Part shown: positions 45,579 through 57,790 of the stretch, piece by piece
Numbering within the stretch: position 1 is the stretch's first letter
Layout: each line of letters opens with the position of its first letter
The notes under the pieces: generated by a model
Databases searched by the model: none
Told to the model about the DNA's origin: nothing
The model's input: only the letters and a program-made list of their open reading frames with translations
Source of the DNA: Larix kaempferi
Lineage: Eukaryota > Streptophyta > Pinopsida > Pinales > Pinaceae
Length of the DNA stretch: 64,000 bases
Reading direction: 5' to 3'
Assembly: GCA_027924585.1 (NCBI GenBank)
Contig: BSBM01000068.1
Coordinates: 12,931,501 to 12,995,500 of the forward strand
Translations under genes and position numbers: made by a program

Positions 45579-47477
45579 TGTAAGGACCCCCCATTTCGGG
45601 GTCCCCCAAAAAGACTATCTATGTAATACTAACATCATATAAAAAATTTAAATCTTGAAAATCAAATATGAAACCATAATAAAAATGTGTAAACTCAACT
45701 TGTACATAAAAATGGAACATTCTACCTGATTCTGATGGTTGTAGGTTGTTGTAGCTGACATCCATTTCCGCTTTGATCCAGACATCCAATCTCCTGATTT
45801 ACCGAAGACCTCTCAGTTGACCTTCCTACCATATCGGGGGTAATATTCTTTCCCCCGAACCCCCGAGCATTTTGGGGTCGTAAGAACACACAATGCAAGC
45901 TTTCCGCAGGGATCCCCCAATCCCCAGAAAGCTCAACCCAAATCACAAGAATCACAAGATAATTTCTCAATTACAGTGTCCATCCAGCACTAGGGAGCAA
46001 GAGAGTCCATTCTCCTTCTCCTCCCTTTCTTTTATAACCAAAATATTCATGCCAAGTGTCTCTTCATGCAATATTATTATTTAATTTAATAATTCTCAAT
46101 TATTTAATCTCATAAAACAAGTGTCACTTTATCTTTAAGTGTGCACCTAAATCCCTACAATGTCTCCTTATTGTCTCCTTAGTTAATTTCTCTAATTCCT
46201 AAATCAGTGGGATGTAGGGGGAGTGGTTTGTACTAGAGTCCTAGTTGTATTTTGCTTACTAATAAGTTTATTCATTGATCCTTTTGCTCATATGTTTTCT
46301 AGTAGATGGACACAATGTCTTCTAAGTTTTTCTCTTTTCTAAAATAAAAGAAATAAGAAATATTCTTTTATTAAATTATTTAATCTACTTTTAATTATTT
46401 TTTCCTTTTTCAAAATATCTATAATGAAAAATAAATTATCTCTTCTATTAGAACTTTCAACCAAGAAATGGATTAAAATATTTATTTTGCTAAAACTTCT
46501 AATGTATTTCAAGTATTCTCATTTTCTTCAAATATAATAAAATGAATCTATTTCTTTTATTATATTTATTTAAACTTTATATTATTGATTAATAATCTCT
46601 TCCTGTTCCTGTCTAGGTACCCCTTCGATGGGTCCTTCTGACAATTCATTTTCTTTCATCTTGTGAGGAGAACTGTGTAGCGATCGGGGAGTCTTACTGC
46701 GATCTCTCGACTACACTTATTGGAGACTAAGGGCTGCTGAGGGATAACGTTCTCCTTGTCGCGCACCCCTCAAATCTCATACACAGCCAAGTCGGTATGG
46801 CCTCTCCTGTACAACACACGCTTCCACAGGACAGCACGCAAGCTTCCGACCCATACGTGGAGTGCTAATTCAGGGTCGACAGTCTGTCATTGTACCCCTA
46901 TGTGTTTTTTCCATTCTTATGACCCCTATAATTCCATTGTGGATCAGTCGGTAAATCGTATTACCTACCACTGCACACACACACTCAAAGCGCACATTAG
47001 TAGCAATGCACTATGAAATATTTCGTCATCCATCATAATATCTCAGTCAGTCGAGCATATATTTGATTCATCATTTTCTCTCAATCAGTCAAGCATATCT
47101 ATCATTCATCATTCTATCTCAATCAGTCGAGCATATCTAACATTCATCATTCTATCTCAATCAGTCAACATATCTAACATTCAGTCATTCTATCTCAATC
47201 ATTCGAGCATATCTAACATCCAGTCATCATTCATTTTGTAAATTCGCAAATCATTAAGCAGAGCATTCATTTATTAATTAAAGTATCAATTTCTATAACT
47301 GTCGTTCATTGCGTCGTTTTCATTTATCATTTGTTGTCATGAAAATCATCATGTGTTCTTCAGTCGTTCAAGCATTTTCAATATTCAAGGGACCAATTAC
47401 TAAAGTTTATTCGGTCGGGTCAATTGGCAAGTGTCCTCAATTCTACGGTCAGTCAATGTACCGAGGCGGGCATTACA
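45579..47477 (-). repeat. Family-B LTR, minus orientation (1899 bp)
   Basis: Complement of the left arm with substitutions and indels. The 38-bp repeat is present in about five copies (47041-47215). Confidence 0.75.
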
Positions 47478-47589
47478 CACACAGACATTGCGCTTATTGG
47501 AATACGTCAGAAATAGAATTCTATGCAATTCATTCTGAGCAAAAGCAAAAATCAAATGATGAGCCCTTAGATCTGAGATTTTGAACCAT

Positions 47590-47601
47590 GCTCTGATACC
47601 A
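47590..47601 (-). other. Family-D primer-binding site, left arm
   Basis: TGGTATCAGAGC on the minus strand, an exact tRNA-iMet core, 3 nt after the LTR end ATTACA. Confidence 0.75.
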
Positions 47602-47604
47602 CTT

Positions 47605-48319
47605 TGTAATCTAACCAAAATTTGTATAAACAAACTAAGCTAGTGTAGTTTTAAATAATCATTAAGACAAACAAGCAATAGAACACTTACTTGAAAATAA
47701 TGGGAAAATAAACTTGGAGATTCAGGTCCTCCCAACAATAGAAGAGGACAGCAAATCAACTAGCCCAATTCCACCGTCGAGTTGGATCACCACCATGAAC
47801 AACTGAACTAGCAAAGAAAATATGAATGCAATACTCTCTCTCCGAAAGTCTGTAGCAGATCTAATGACAGACTTACACTCAACAAGATAAATACTCAACA
47901 ACTTTCCCTCATAGCAACAATCTCTCCATGCACAACACGACGGCCTGTGCTATCTCAGTGCACCAATTTATATTTTTTTGTCCAGGGCTAGTGCTATCTC
48001 AATCAAATCTCAATCAATCTCTTGATCCCTATAATTTTGAATCTTGTCTAGTGGTCGAGATTTTGGATTGGATTTGATTGACATAAAATCTCTTGCTTGC
48101 TATACACTTTTTCTTTGTCTCATGGTGGTTTTCCCTATTTAAACTGATTTCTCCAAGTGTCTTTCCTTGTTATTCATAATAAAAATAATAATTGTTGTGC
48201 AAAGTATCCACATACATCACATATGAGTTTTTGAGTTTTACAACTCCTTTTTATCAATAATAATTGTTTTGAAATAATACTTAATAATAAATAAATAAAA
48301 ATGTCTTGGGGGTATTACA
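47605..48319 (-). repeat. Family-D LTR, minus orientation (715 bp)
   Basis: Minus strand TGTAATACCCCC to ATTACA. A polypurine tract AAGGGGGGAAGAAA lies immediately upstream (complement of about 48320-48333). Confidence 0.8.
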
Positions 48320-48337
48320 TTTCTTCCCCCCTTATTT

Positions 48338-48687
48338 TTAACACCATCCTTGGTGTTGTTTATTTCAGAGTCTTCTTGCTCATTCTGGAACATGGAAGGA
48401 TATGCTTCTCGCATTTGATCCTCCATTTCCCATGTCGCCTCCTCAGGGATGAAGTGATTCCACTTCACTTTTATTTGAGAGATGGCTCGATTATGTAGCA
48501 TAAGTTACTTCCTATCTAGGATGCACAAAGGATCTGTCTGGAACTCTTCCTCGGGTTCTACTTGAATCACACCCCAATCAATAATATGAGTAGCATCATG
48601 TACATATCCTTTTAATAAGGAAACATGGAAAACATTATGAAATTTTACATAAGGGGAAAGTGCAAGCTAATAGGATACATGGGTGTT
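48338..48687 (-). pseudogene. Family-D chromovirus integrase C-terminus and chromodomain, left arm
   Basis: On the minus strand HNVFHVSLLKGYVHD, DWGVIQVEPEEEFQTDP, AISQIKVKWNHF and ATWEMEDQMREAYPSMF, with two stops upstream of the chromodomain. VFHVSLLK is the conserved C-terminal integrase motif and IKVKW...ATWE the chromodomain. The frame runs through the polypurine tract without a stop. Confidence 0.75.
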
Positions 48688-48773
48688 TCATATCAGAAAA
48701 CATGTAGTTTAGGTTATTTCCTTATAGTTTTTGTAGGCTACCAATAACCTAAACTACATGTTTTCTGATATGA

Positions 48774-49010
48774 AACGCCCTGGTAGCCTATTAGCTTGCA
48801 CTTTCCACTTTTATAAAAGTTCATAATGTTTTCCATGTTTTGTTATTAAAAAGATATGTACATGATGCTACTCATATTATTGATTGGGGTGTGATTCAAG
48901 TAGAACCCGAGGGCGAGTTCTAGATAGAGATTTTGTCCATGCTAGACAGTAAGGAACTTATGCTACAGAATCGAGCCATCGCTCAAATAAAAGTGAAGTG
49001 GAAGCAATAG
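48774..49010 (+). pseudogene. Family-D chromovirus integrase C-terminus, right arm
   Basis: Same protein on the plus strand: HNVFHVLLLKRYVHD, DWGVIQVEPEGEF, a TAG, then NRAIAQIKVKW and TAG. More decayed than the left arm. Confidence 0.7.
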
Positions 49011-49128
49011 ATTTTATGTGAAATGGAGTATCGAATGTGATAATCATATCCTTCCATTTTACGGAATGAGCAAGAATAATATAAATAAAGAACATCGAGG
49101 ATAGTGTTAAAAATAAGGGAGAGAGAAA

Positions 49129-49837
49129 TATAATACCCCCAAGACATTTTTATTTAATTTTTATTAAGTATTATTTCAAAACAATTATTATTTGTCAAAA
49201 GAGTTGTGAAACTCAAAAACTCACATGTTATGTGAGTGGATACTTTGCACAATAATTATTATTTTTATTTTAATAAAAAGGAAAGACACTTGGAGCAATC
49301 AGTTGAAAGAGGGGACACCACAATGAGACAAATAACAAGTGTACAACAAGCAATAGATTTTATGTCAATCAAATCCAATATAAAATCTCCACCACCAAAC
49401 AAGATACAAAATTATAGGAAGCAACAGATTGATTGAGATTTGATTGAGATGGCACAAGACCTGGGAAAACAAGTATAAATTGGTGCACTAAGATCGAACA
49501 GGACGTTGTGTTGGGCATAGAGAGATTGTTTCTATGAGGGAAAGTTGTTGAGTATTTCACATGTTGATTGTATGTCCATCATTATATCTGCTACAGACTC
49601 TCAGAGAGAGATTGATGCATTCATATTTGCTTTGCTAGTTCAGTTGTTCATGGTGGTGATCTAGCTCGGGGGTGGAGTTGGGCTAGTGGATTTGTTATCC
49701 TCTTTTATGGTTTGGAGGAACTAAATCTCCAAGTTTCTTTTCCAATTATTTTCAAGTGTTTTATTTCTTTTTTTCCTTAATGATTATTTAAAACTACAAT
49801 AGATTAGTTTGTTTATACCAATTTTTGGTACGTTACA
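49129..49837 (+). repeat. Family-D LTR, plus orientation (709 bp)
   Basis: TATAATACCCCC (TG changed to TA) to CGTTACA, followed by the primer site TGGTATTAGAGC at 49841-49852. Confidence 0.75.
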
Positions 49838-51140
49838 AAGTGGTATTAGAGCATGGTTCAAAATATCAGATCTAAGGGCTCATCATTTGCTTTCTGCTAT
49901 TTCTCATAATGAATTGCATATAATTTTATTTATGGGGTATTCCTATAATCGCAATGTCTGTGTGATTTTATTTTGTTTTCAAATAAATCTAGGCGATCTC
50001 AATGAGAGAATCGACTGGTAGCTTAGTTATATTGTAGTTCAGAGAGACAACAACTGTATGAAAGCCATGATGTACCGCACACAGCTATGTAAATCCTCAA
50101 TTTAAGAAGCTTGATGTGATAACTGGGAGGGTATGTAAAGTGATAACCGAATGCCAATCCAATTGAATATATTATAAGGAGTTGATACTTTAAATTGAAG
50201 GATGTTAAAAGAACTTTACGGTTGTGTTTTGTAGAATGTTTTAAGGAATGAATTGGAAGGATATTTAGAGGAATTTTAATATTGTATTTTGTAGGATAAT
50301 GGAAAGATTTAGTTGTTTAAGTATATGCATAATATTTTATAAGAATTATGATTGTAAATTGAATGATATTTAGGACTGTATTTTTTTAAAACTGCAAACT
50401 CAGGAAATAATGTGTACCATGGTACAGCGCTGTCTAGCCTTATGCGATTCTCTTGGTAGAATTGCATTGTATCCTGTTAGAATCTACCAAGAAAATGAAA
50501 CCCACTCAATTTAAACCTCTAGAATTCGAAGTAAAATTTTTTGTTAAGCTTTAGTTAAGGGGATATGCCGCTCGAAATACCTACACAATACATTGTTGCA
50601 AATCTTTCAGTTATTTTGAAATGAAATGTGGTGATACTATATCTACACTTGTCCTTAAGTAGACTCATTAGGGAAGAATGTGTTGTTTAATTGCAATTAA
50701 TTTATGCTCATAGGTTAAGTATATATTGGCTCCCATAGAACTTAGCCTGATGCAATTTGCAGGGTGTTCTTTGATAAACTGGTTGATTAATTCAACTACT
50801 ATTCTATCCTATACTACTAACACATAGCTATCCAAACTAAAAGACTCCAAGCATTTTTCACTCCTATTTTTGCAAGAAAGTTGTTTTACTTCAGTACTGT
50901 TTATTCACTTGAGTTAACATGTTTGAAGAATTGGTTTAGTATTTACTTTCCCATTTCGTCATCATGGACCAAATGTATAAATAATTGTTGATTGAGCAGT
51001 TTATAAACATGTTTTCTATGTGGTAGTTAGTTTATAAATGAATGAACTATATTTTTTCTTATGAGTCATTATAATTGTCGTATAGTTAAAAGAAAATTGG
51101 TTTACTCAACTTATCGGGTGCTCAATTGTAATTCATGATA

Positions 51141-51420
51141 GTAAATCGGCTCTTTACTATTGCATATGAAGTAATTACGATCCATTTATAACAGAGCTAT
51201 TATAATCCTTAGAGTAAACCGTAAATCGGCTTTGTACTATTGCATATGTAGTAAATATGATCCATTTATAACAAAGCTAATACAATTCTTAGAGTAAACA
51301 ATAAACCGGCTTTGTACTATTTATATTTGGAGTAAATGAAATCCATATATATATCAAAGAGATACAATTTCTAGAGACTGTGGTGAATCGGTTCATTGTA
51401 CTTGAAAACAAAGCTAATAT
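51141..51420 (+). repeat. 80-bp tandem repeat, about 3.5 copies
   Basis: Units start at 51141, 51221 and 51301 (exact 80-bp steps), each opening RTAAAYCGGCT and TACTATT, then ATCCATTTATAAC and CTTAGAGTAAAC; a weaker fourth starts near 51392. Confidence 0.75.
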
Positions 51421-53220
51421 CAGTTACATAACATAATTAATAATAAATTCTGAGAGTAAGCGATGATCGCTAGTATTACTTTTATAATGATTTGATATTG
51501 GTATGGGATCATTTAGTAAGTAGTCAATCTATTGAATCTTCCTAAGTCGATAAATTGGATTTAACGCCTCATTCCATGAGGAATCAATCCACAACTCTTT
51601 GAGTTGTAGACAGTCCATCTGTCAATCTTTGTTATAGGTAAAAAAAACTGATCTAATTAAATAGATAACCCTCATGGATCTATTGAAAATTTCAATGTTG
51701 AGCAGCGTATGTGGTATTCTTTTTGGTCCAGTTAGTAAATACCGAAAACACCCAGTGTGTACTTATTGTATTGCAATGTTTATATGTGCGTCGAGCCTAT
51801 TGAAATCTCCTAAAACCATGTTCCTTGGCTTTTGACAGCTCTAGTGATCCTTTTCCCGATCAAATGTCACCTTCATTTCTTCTTTGCAGTTGTGACCATG
51901 ACATAAAATTTGAAGTGAAGTAAATGTTGCTAAGGTAGCACCGATTGCATGTATCTTGTTAACTAGATCGAGTAGATAACTTGAAGGTAGGACGGGAAAA
52001 CATCTCGCAGACATTTCGGGTTTTTTTAGTCATCTAAGGAAGCTCTCTAATAGATTTTCCAATTGTAAATTGATTGTAGTTGTTCTCCTTCATAGTGTTG
52101 TTGGGGCGATTGATTGTGTTCCCCGAAGACAATGGCCATCAACACAAAGATGGATTATTGTTTTATTAAATTTGGTAGTGAACTTAGAAAAGTGTTGATT
52201 ACCAATCCTAGAGACTGTGATTGGCCTCGATATGATTCACGGTTTAATTATATATCTGTATTTTGATCACTAATTATGGTGTGGGTTTAATGTTGGGGAG
52301 TGTTAAGAAAGTATTCAACGAATCTATAAAGTCTTGGAGAAAATTGTTAAAAAGATTAAAGAGAAATTAATTATGTAATCGATGGATGACACTACAGTCA
52401 TATTAATTATGTAATATTTTACCTTTGATTATCAAATTAATCGGTTACCTCTCTGGAATTACATTTAACCTTTGTGCTACTTGTTCAATATGGTATCAAT
52501 TTGCAGGCTTAGATTCTCCTAAGATTTGTTTTGTTTGATTGCTTGGTCGGGGCCATTATTTCTGAATGTCATTAATCAATAACGCACAGATTCTTTGCTT
52601 ATGTTTGTTTTTCTTTTGTGACTGTAACATTAGAATGGTATACAATCTATGTCTGAATTTATGTGGCTTAAACACTTTGCCTTCTGATCGAGCAATCGAG
52701 GGTCAACCGACTTTCAAGTATGGGTCGATACCACATCTTGTGAGCTACCGACTTGTGTGCCAAAACTCTCTTGTTGGGATCATTGTTTTTCCCATAGTCT
52801 CAATATTTTCATGCTTGGAAACTGTGGATGCAGACTCATCCTTGAGCGTTTGATCACCTCTGCACTTCTTTTAGCACTCAAATTTTTATGTGGTTATATT
52901 TTCCAGCCCTCGATCTTCGTTGATCGTTGGTATTTTCTTTTGATTGCGCGTGTCTTTAGACCGGTATTTAGACCATTGTTGAGTGCACTCCTCTCTAGCG
53001 TGCACAACTTAAGTAATCCATTAACTATCAGTATTTTAAATGAAAATTTAGTGCCGAGCTTAATAGCCTTAGGACAAGAGTCTTTCTAAACCTCATCCCT
53101 GGACCTTCTGGTTTAGGAAACAATCAACTCTTTGTTTTTAGCTTCAATGAAGTTTTAATGGCCACACTTATAGTTGAAATGTTTTACGACTAGTTAATTA
53201 TAATTATTTATATAGAGAGA

Positions 53221-53430
53221 GGATTATAATGGAAATTACTCTTAACATTATGCATTTATCTTACTTTAGATTTTGCATTTCATACAAGTAGAACGGATTA
53301 TGAAGATATGAATGGATTATATATATAGGATTATAATTAGAGTTACTCTTATTGTTATGCATATATCTTACTTTAAAGGTTGCATTTCATACAAGAAGAA
53401 TGGATTATGATATTTTAATGATTAAAGAGG
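53221..53430 (+). repeat. 107-bp tandem duplication
   Basis: Copies at 53221 and 53328 share GGATTATAAT, ACTCTTA, ATCTTACTTTA, TTGCATTTCATACAAG and GAATGGATTATG. A shorter repeat, ATTTTAATGATTAAAGAG, follows at 53416 and 53449. Confidence 0.65.
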
Positions 53431-55762
53431 TTTCATTTTTGTGATAATATTTTAATGATTAAAGAGAATTGGATGGAACTAATGTTTCACCGGAATACCT
53501 TTGAATTATAGTTATAGAATCTGGAATCTTGTCTATCCTTATGCTTAGTAGATTACTATGAAATGGAAGCCTCACATATAGATAGATGCAAGGGTCCTTA
53601 TTGTAGATCTTTTGTAGATAGTATCTAAGAATGATTTTTGTTATGGCATGAAAAATGTAATTAACATCTAGTACATGGTTTGTTTTGAAAAAATAAAAAA
53701 TTATAGTTGCACCCCAAGATTCTATTAAGGTTATTGGGTAGGTTACAAGTAATGTTACCTGAGAACCATTTTTTTCTCAAGTAAAAGGTTGTTGGACACC
53801 ATGATGTAATTTATTAATTGTTCTGTACATTTATAAAGGGGATTTGTGGTTACAATTCTAAGTCTCTTTAATGTGAAAGAACGGTCTCCTTAACTTTCAA
53901 TGTGAAAAACAACTTGAAGGGATATTAGTTCATGTAGGGAATATAATGATTAGAAATCACAATATCACAAAGGTTTGAATTATGATCAAAGTTTAAGAAT
54001 GAACACATAAGTGATGATAGAAGCATATGAAATGCAATAAGTATTGATATATAATTGATTTCAAAGTTGATAAGTGGACTTATGGTTTGTATGATAACAA
54101 TATGATGTTGCTACTATGTATGTGTGAAGTTATGATAGATTCAGAGGACTTAGTGATGGCAATAAATAATGGAGCCATGATGAGAACCAAGTTTATGTGT
54201 TGCAAGTAGATAAATGATGTTATTGAGAGTAAATAATAAATAATATTGTCATTATTGTTGATCCATGAATGGAGAAAGACAATACAGAGATGGAAAAACA
54301 CCAAGTGAAAAAATTGATGATTCAACTCCAACATGCTAAAGTAAATTTTCTGGACTCAAGCAAGATAACTTGAGTGGAAAAGAAAGTAAATTCCCAGACT
54401 CAAGAAAGTGAGATTGAGTGGAAAAGAGAGAGGGTGGGTGATCATCAATGGAAAGAGTTAATCCAACTAAATTAAAAATAACGCCAGGGGAACATAATGA
54501 CCATGATTAGTAATCAAAAGAGGAGTAATCTCAAAAGCTTAAATCCCGTAAGAGCACTTGTAATTTGGTGACAATTATCGAGGGAGAGTTCTGTGTAAAA
54601 CAAAGAGCTCTTGAATTCTTTCATCCCCATGGTATAATAATGGGACATAGGGTTAAAACATGGCAAGCAAATTGGTTGTTAGCTTCCCTAATGCTTAAGT
54701 ATGATGTATGCAAATATCACTTTAGGTAATGCAAAACTCATCCATACATGAGGGTGAATGTCAAGTTTTGAGTTTGGTTTCTCGAAAATGTCTGATATAA
54801 TGCTACTAACCTATGAATGAAGGGTATGTCTATCATATCAAGTTAAATACTAGCTAAGAGGATTATCGTCCGAGAGTGAAAATGAAGTATGGTGATCCAG
54901 AAGATAAGTAAATGGTTGTTTTACCTATGCAATATTTTTGTTATATTAAAAAATGATCATCACATGTATGTATATGTTTTATGTTGTCTTACGATGATAA
55001 GAGCACAAATGCCGATGAAAAAACACTTGAAGAGTTGCTATGAACAACAACAATAGTATGTTGCAAAGGAAACTCTTACTTACGTTCTTATTGAATTTGA
55101 AAAATCATGTTATGCATATGTTATGTTGAAAATTTTGGAAGACCTTGTATGGATTGTGTAAAGTGAAGGTTATGAAAGGAAGAGTAGAGGATCAAAGATG
55201 ATAAAAAGTGGAAGATAAATATCCAAAAGTTGCAGTCACATCTTCAATCGCAAAGGTCATAAAATAAATCAGATAAGTACATTTTTTAAGTTATTCGCAC
55301 TTTTATAATGTTCTAGTTTTGATTATGGAGATAATAGATAGATGTATTCATTGTATTATTTAAGATGGTTATTTTAATGAAGAAAATAGTCATTTTATGA
55401 TTGAAGTAGTATTGACTATAGAATATTCTTTTGAGTGAGATGTTATTTTGTGTATTTAGAAAAGAGGAATTATCTAATTATGTGGTTAATGTTACTCTAT
55501 TATAAGGATTTACATAATTTTCCCTTGAGATTTATAAAGTTGGTACTTATTGTCAATATTAAAAGGGAGTTAATTCAAGCTCATTTAGTGCTTTATTAAA
55601 TATGTGGAAAAGTAAATGTGTTACAGTTCTTAAAAGATTATTGGTTTACTATATAATGTTTGTTGTAAATTGATTAAATCAAAGCATGTTTATGTAGAAC
55701 TATATAGAACATATACCACTTTAATTTGTTAGTGCATTAAAGTTGATGAGGGTTACATTGTG

Positions 55763-56615
55763 TGTCATGTCCCCTTCCCCCAATCCCACTACGGGAAGGA
55801 ACATGACTAAAAATATGGGCTTTTCAAAACTCAGCCCCATTCATCAAATTCATACAAATAACAACACATATGTGTGCAGATGTATAATTCAAATTAACAT
55901 AGTGGAAATAAAATCTATATCCACACACATTTCACATGCATTCATCAACATAATCATAACGGTCAATAATTAAAGTCATTGCATAATTTACACAAGAGAT
56001 TAGTTATATTGAAATGGAGTAGTCTTGACCAACTGGGAATGTAATTGCAACGTTCCACCTAGCCATAGGCCAGCTGTGCTCATCAATCTCTCAACACAGT
56101 TGCCACCCCCGAGATGGGCATGATTTCCACAAGAAAAAATGGATCAACCACTAACACATAGCCAAGTAATACTTCACAATTCGCCCAATCCAATCCACAG
56201 TTGGGTTTATCGGGCTGCTAAGGAATAGTTGGGTTTATCAGGTTGCTAAGGCAGTATAAATGAATGAATTACTAAGCTAGTAAGCTCAACCACAGATCCA
56301 TTGGCACCTATACAAGATCTAGCTAGCTTGGCATCCACAATACCTACACACTCAAAAAAAGGAAGTATTCCCTTCACTGCTACACAGTCCATCAAGCCAT
56401 ACCTTCCCTTTTAGTGCTCTTCAAGGTGTTCATAGAAAAGTAGCCAACATCCCTATGATATTTGGTGAGGTTATACTCTTCACTAGGTTTATCAAGCCAA
56501 TTCTAATCCTCTTCTACTCCTGTTTTTTCACACATAGTTCAATCCAAAACAGGGATGAACATAACCACAAGGAACAAATATAGGGCATGGGAAAATGTTT
56601 TAACTATGGGAGGCC
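55763..56615. other. Possible LTR-like or gag relic, unassigned
   Basis: TGTCATGTCCCC at 55763 with a short inverted pair (GTCATGTCCC / GGGAAGGAACATGAC) resembles a gypsy LTR start. Just left of copia-2, a frame reads GKCFNYGRP, like a decayed gag knuckle continuing at 62805. No complete element can be traced. Confidence 0.3.
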
Positions 56616-57369
56616 TGTTCGGATATCCATCATCTATTTCGGGATACATATCTATTTCAGGATCATCTATTTCAGGATACATATCTACTTCAGGATCTTG
56701 CATGATCTATTTCAGGATATGCAGTCCAGTCACCAGTTTGATGCCTCCAGCACCTTATCCACCTTCTTCTAGCACCCGGGAGCCACTTTCCACAGAGTTT
56801 TAGCCCTCTTAAGCTGAAAGGCGCCCTCTTCTCACCTACTGACAGAGAAGGGCGCACTTGTTCACCTACCACTGCAGATTCACTCCAGTTACATTCAGTT
56901 AGCTCCGATTCTGATTGATTTCACTCCGATTTCACTCCTGACTGACTGTTTCACCTCCGATTGACCTCCAGTTCGATTAGGTGACTTGTTCTGACTCCAG
57001 TTAGCCTCCCATGCGCCCCCACTGAGCCTCCAGATCCTATATCAGTGCTACACACTTCAGTTACATTTATTATGATCAGTTAGACTCAGCTTGACACCTG
57101 GATGACTGGTTGGTGTGATTGATGAGCACCACCGATGATTGATGAGGACTCCTAGATAGAGTCAAGCTACTCCATTCAGTGATTTGAATGACCTCCTTAG
57201 GCAATTCGAATTGCTCTGTTCATTGTGACAGTTTGTATTGTAATTCATTCACCCTTTCTGGGATAGAGAGCACTGCTGCATGTTTTGCACAGTTTTGCAC
57301 CATATTTTCTATGTTCATCTGTTGTGATTGATTTACTTGTTCATTAGATCTGCTGTGACTAATTTTACA
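56616..57369 (+). repeat. copia-2 5' LTR (754 bp)
   Basis: TGTTCGGATATCC to AATTTTACA. The first 110 bp hold about five copies of a 17-18-bp word (ATCTATTTCAGGATAC), and an inverted pair GGCGCCCTCTTCTC / GAGAAGGGCGC lies near 56820-56855; both are candidate U3 control sequences. Confidence 0.93.
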
Positions 57370-57382
57370 TGGTATCAGAGCC
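57370..57382 (+). other. copia-2 primer-binding site
   Basis: TGGTATCAGAGCC directly abuts the 5' LTR; tRNA-iMet type. Confidence 0.9.
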
Positions 57383-57790
57383 ATTGCAGGGACAAGATCT
57401 CTTTTCTACAGGTGTTTATACAAGAAGATTTGACTGAATTGCTAAAAATTGCAAAAAGTTTGGCATGAGATATCTCAAGGGCATTCGCTCCTGTGCATGC
57501 AAAGCTTGAAAAATACTCCAATACCACTCCAGAAGCTTGAGTTACCACATAATTCCTGGATCTGATACATTGGACCTATTCAACATTGCTTGAAATCCAA
57601 TCCCAGGTGTGATGCAACTCTCAAAGGGTGGATTGTTCGACCTTATTGTGATTGTTCTTATGTGATTTGCAGGTTAATTATCTCCTCCAAGTGCACTCGC
57701 TACATTCTGCATGCAAGCTTCCCTACAGCATTTCCATTCGCTATAGTCTGCATGCAAGCCTCTTCTTCATCATTTGACTCGCTCCTAGCA

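Larger units (their letters stand above)
43612..47477. repeat. Palindrome B: tail-to-tail family-B LTRs with target-site duplication
   Basis: LTR plus 43612-45573 and LTR minus 45579-47477, separated by 5 nt (CGAAA). Outer ends are TGTAATGCCC and GGGCATTACA. Both outer flanks are CACAC (43607-43611, 47478-47482). The uninterrupted partner arm of palindrome D (near 49960) has a single CACAC, so the pair inserted as one unit. Confidence 0.85.
43372..50199. repeat. Palindrome D: inverted chromovirus segments, interrupted by palindrome B
   Basis: Left arm 43372-43611 plus 47483-48718; right arm 48743-50199; 24-nt centre. Each arm reads outward from the centre as pol C-terminus with chromodomain, polypurine tract, LTR, tRNA-iMet primer site and about 360 bp of leader. 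The arms pair along their whole length with many substitutions. An LTR flanked on both sides by internal sequence is the junction of a tandem or one-LTR circle. Confidence 0.8.
50200..55762. other. Unassigned AT-rich DNA
   Basis: 5.5 kb without a recognisable gene or element. The longest ORF (52757-53089, 110 codons) shows no known motif and atypical context. Two small tandem repeats are listed separately. Possibly decayed retroelement or unique intergenic DNA. Confidence 0.45.

Noticed and set aside
52757-53089. 110-codon ORF in the unassigned region
   Set aside because: No recognisable domain, overlaps another ORF in a different frame, and lies in DNA without other coding signals.
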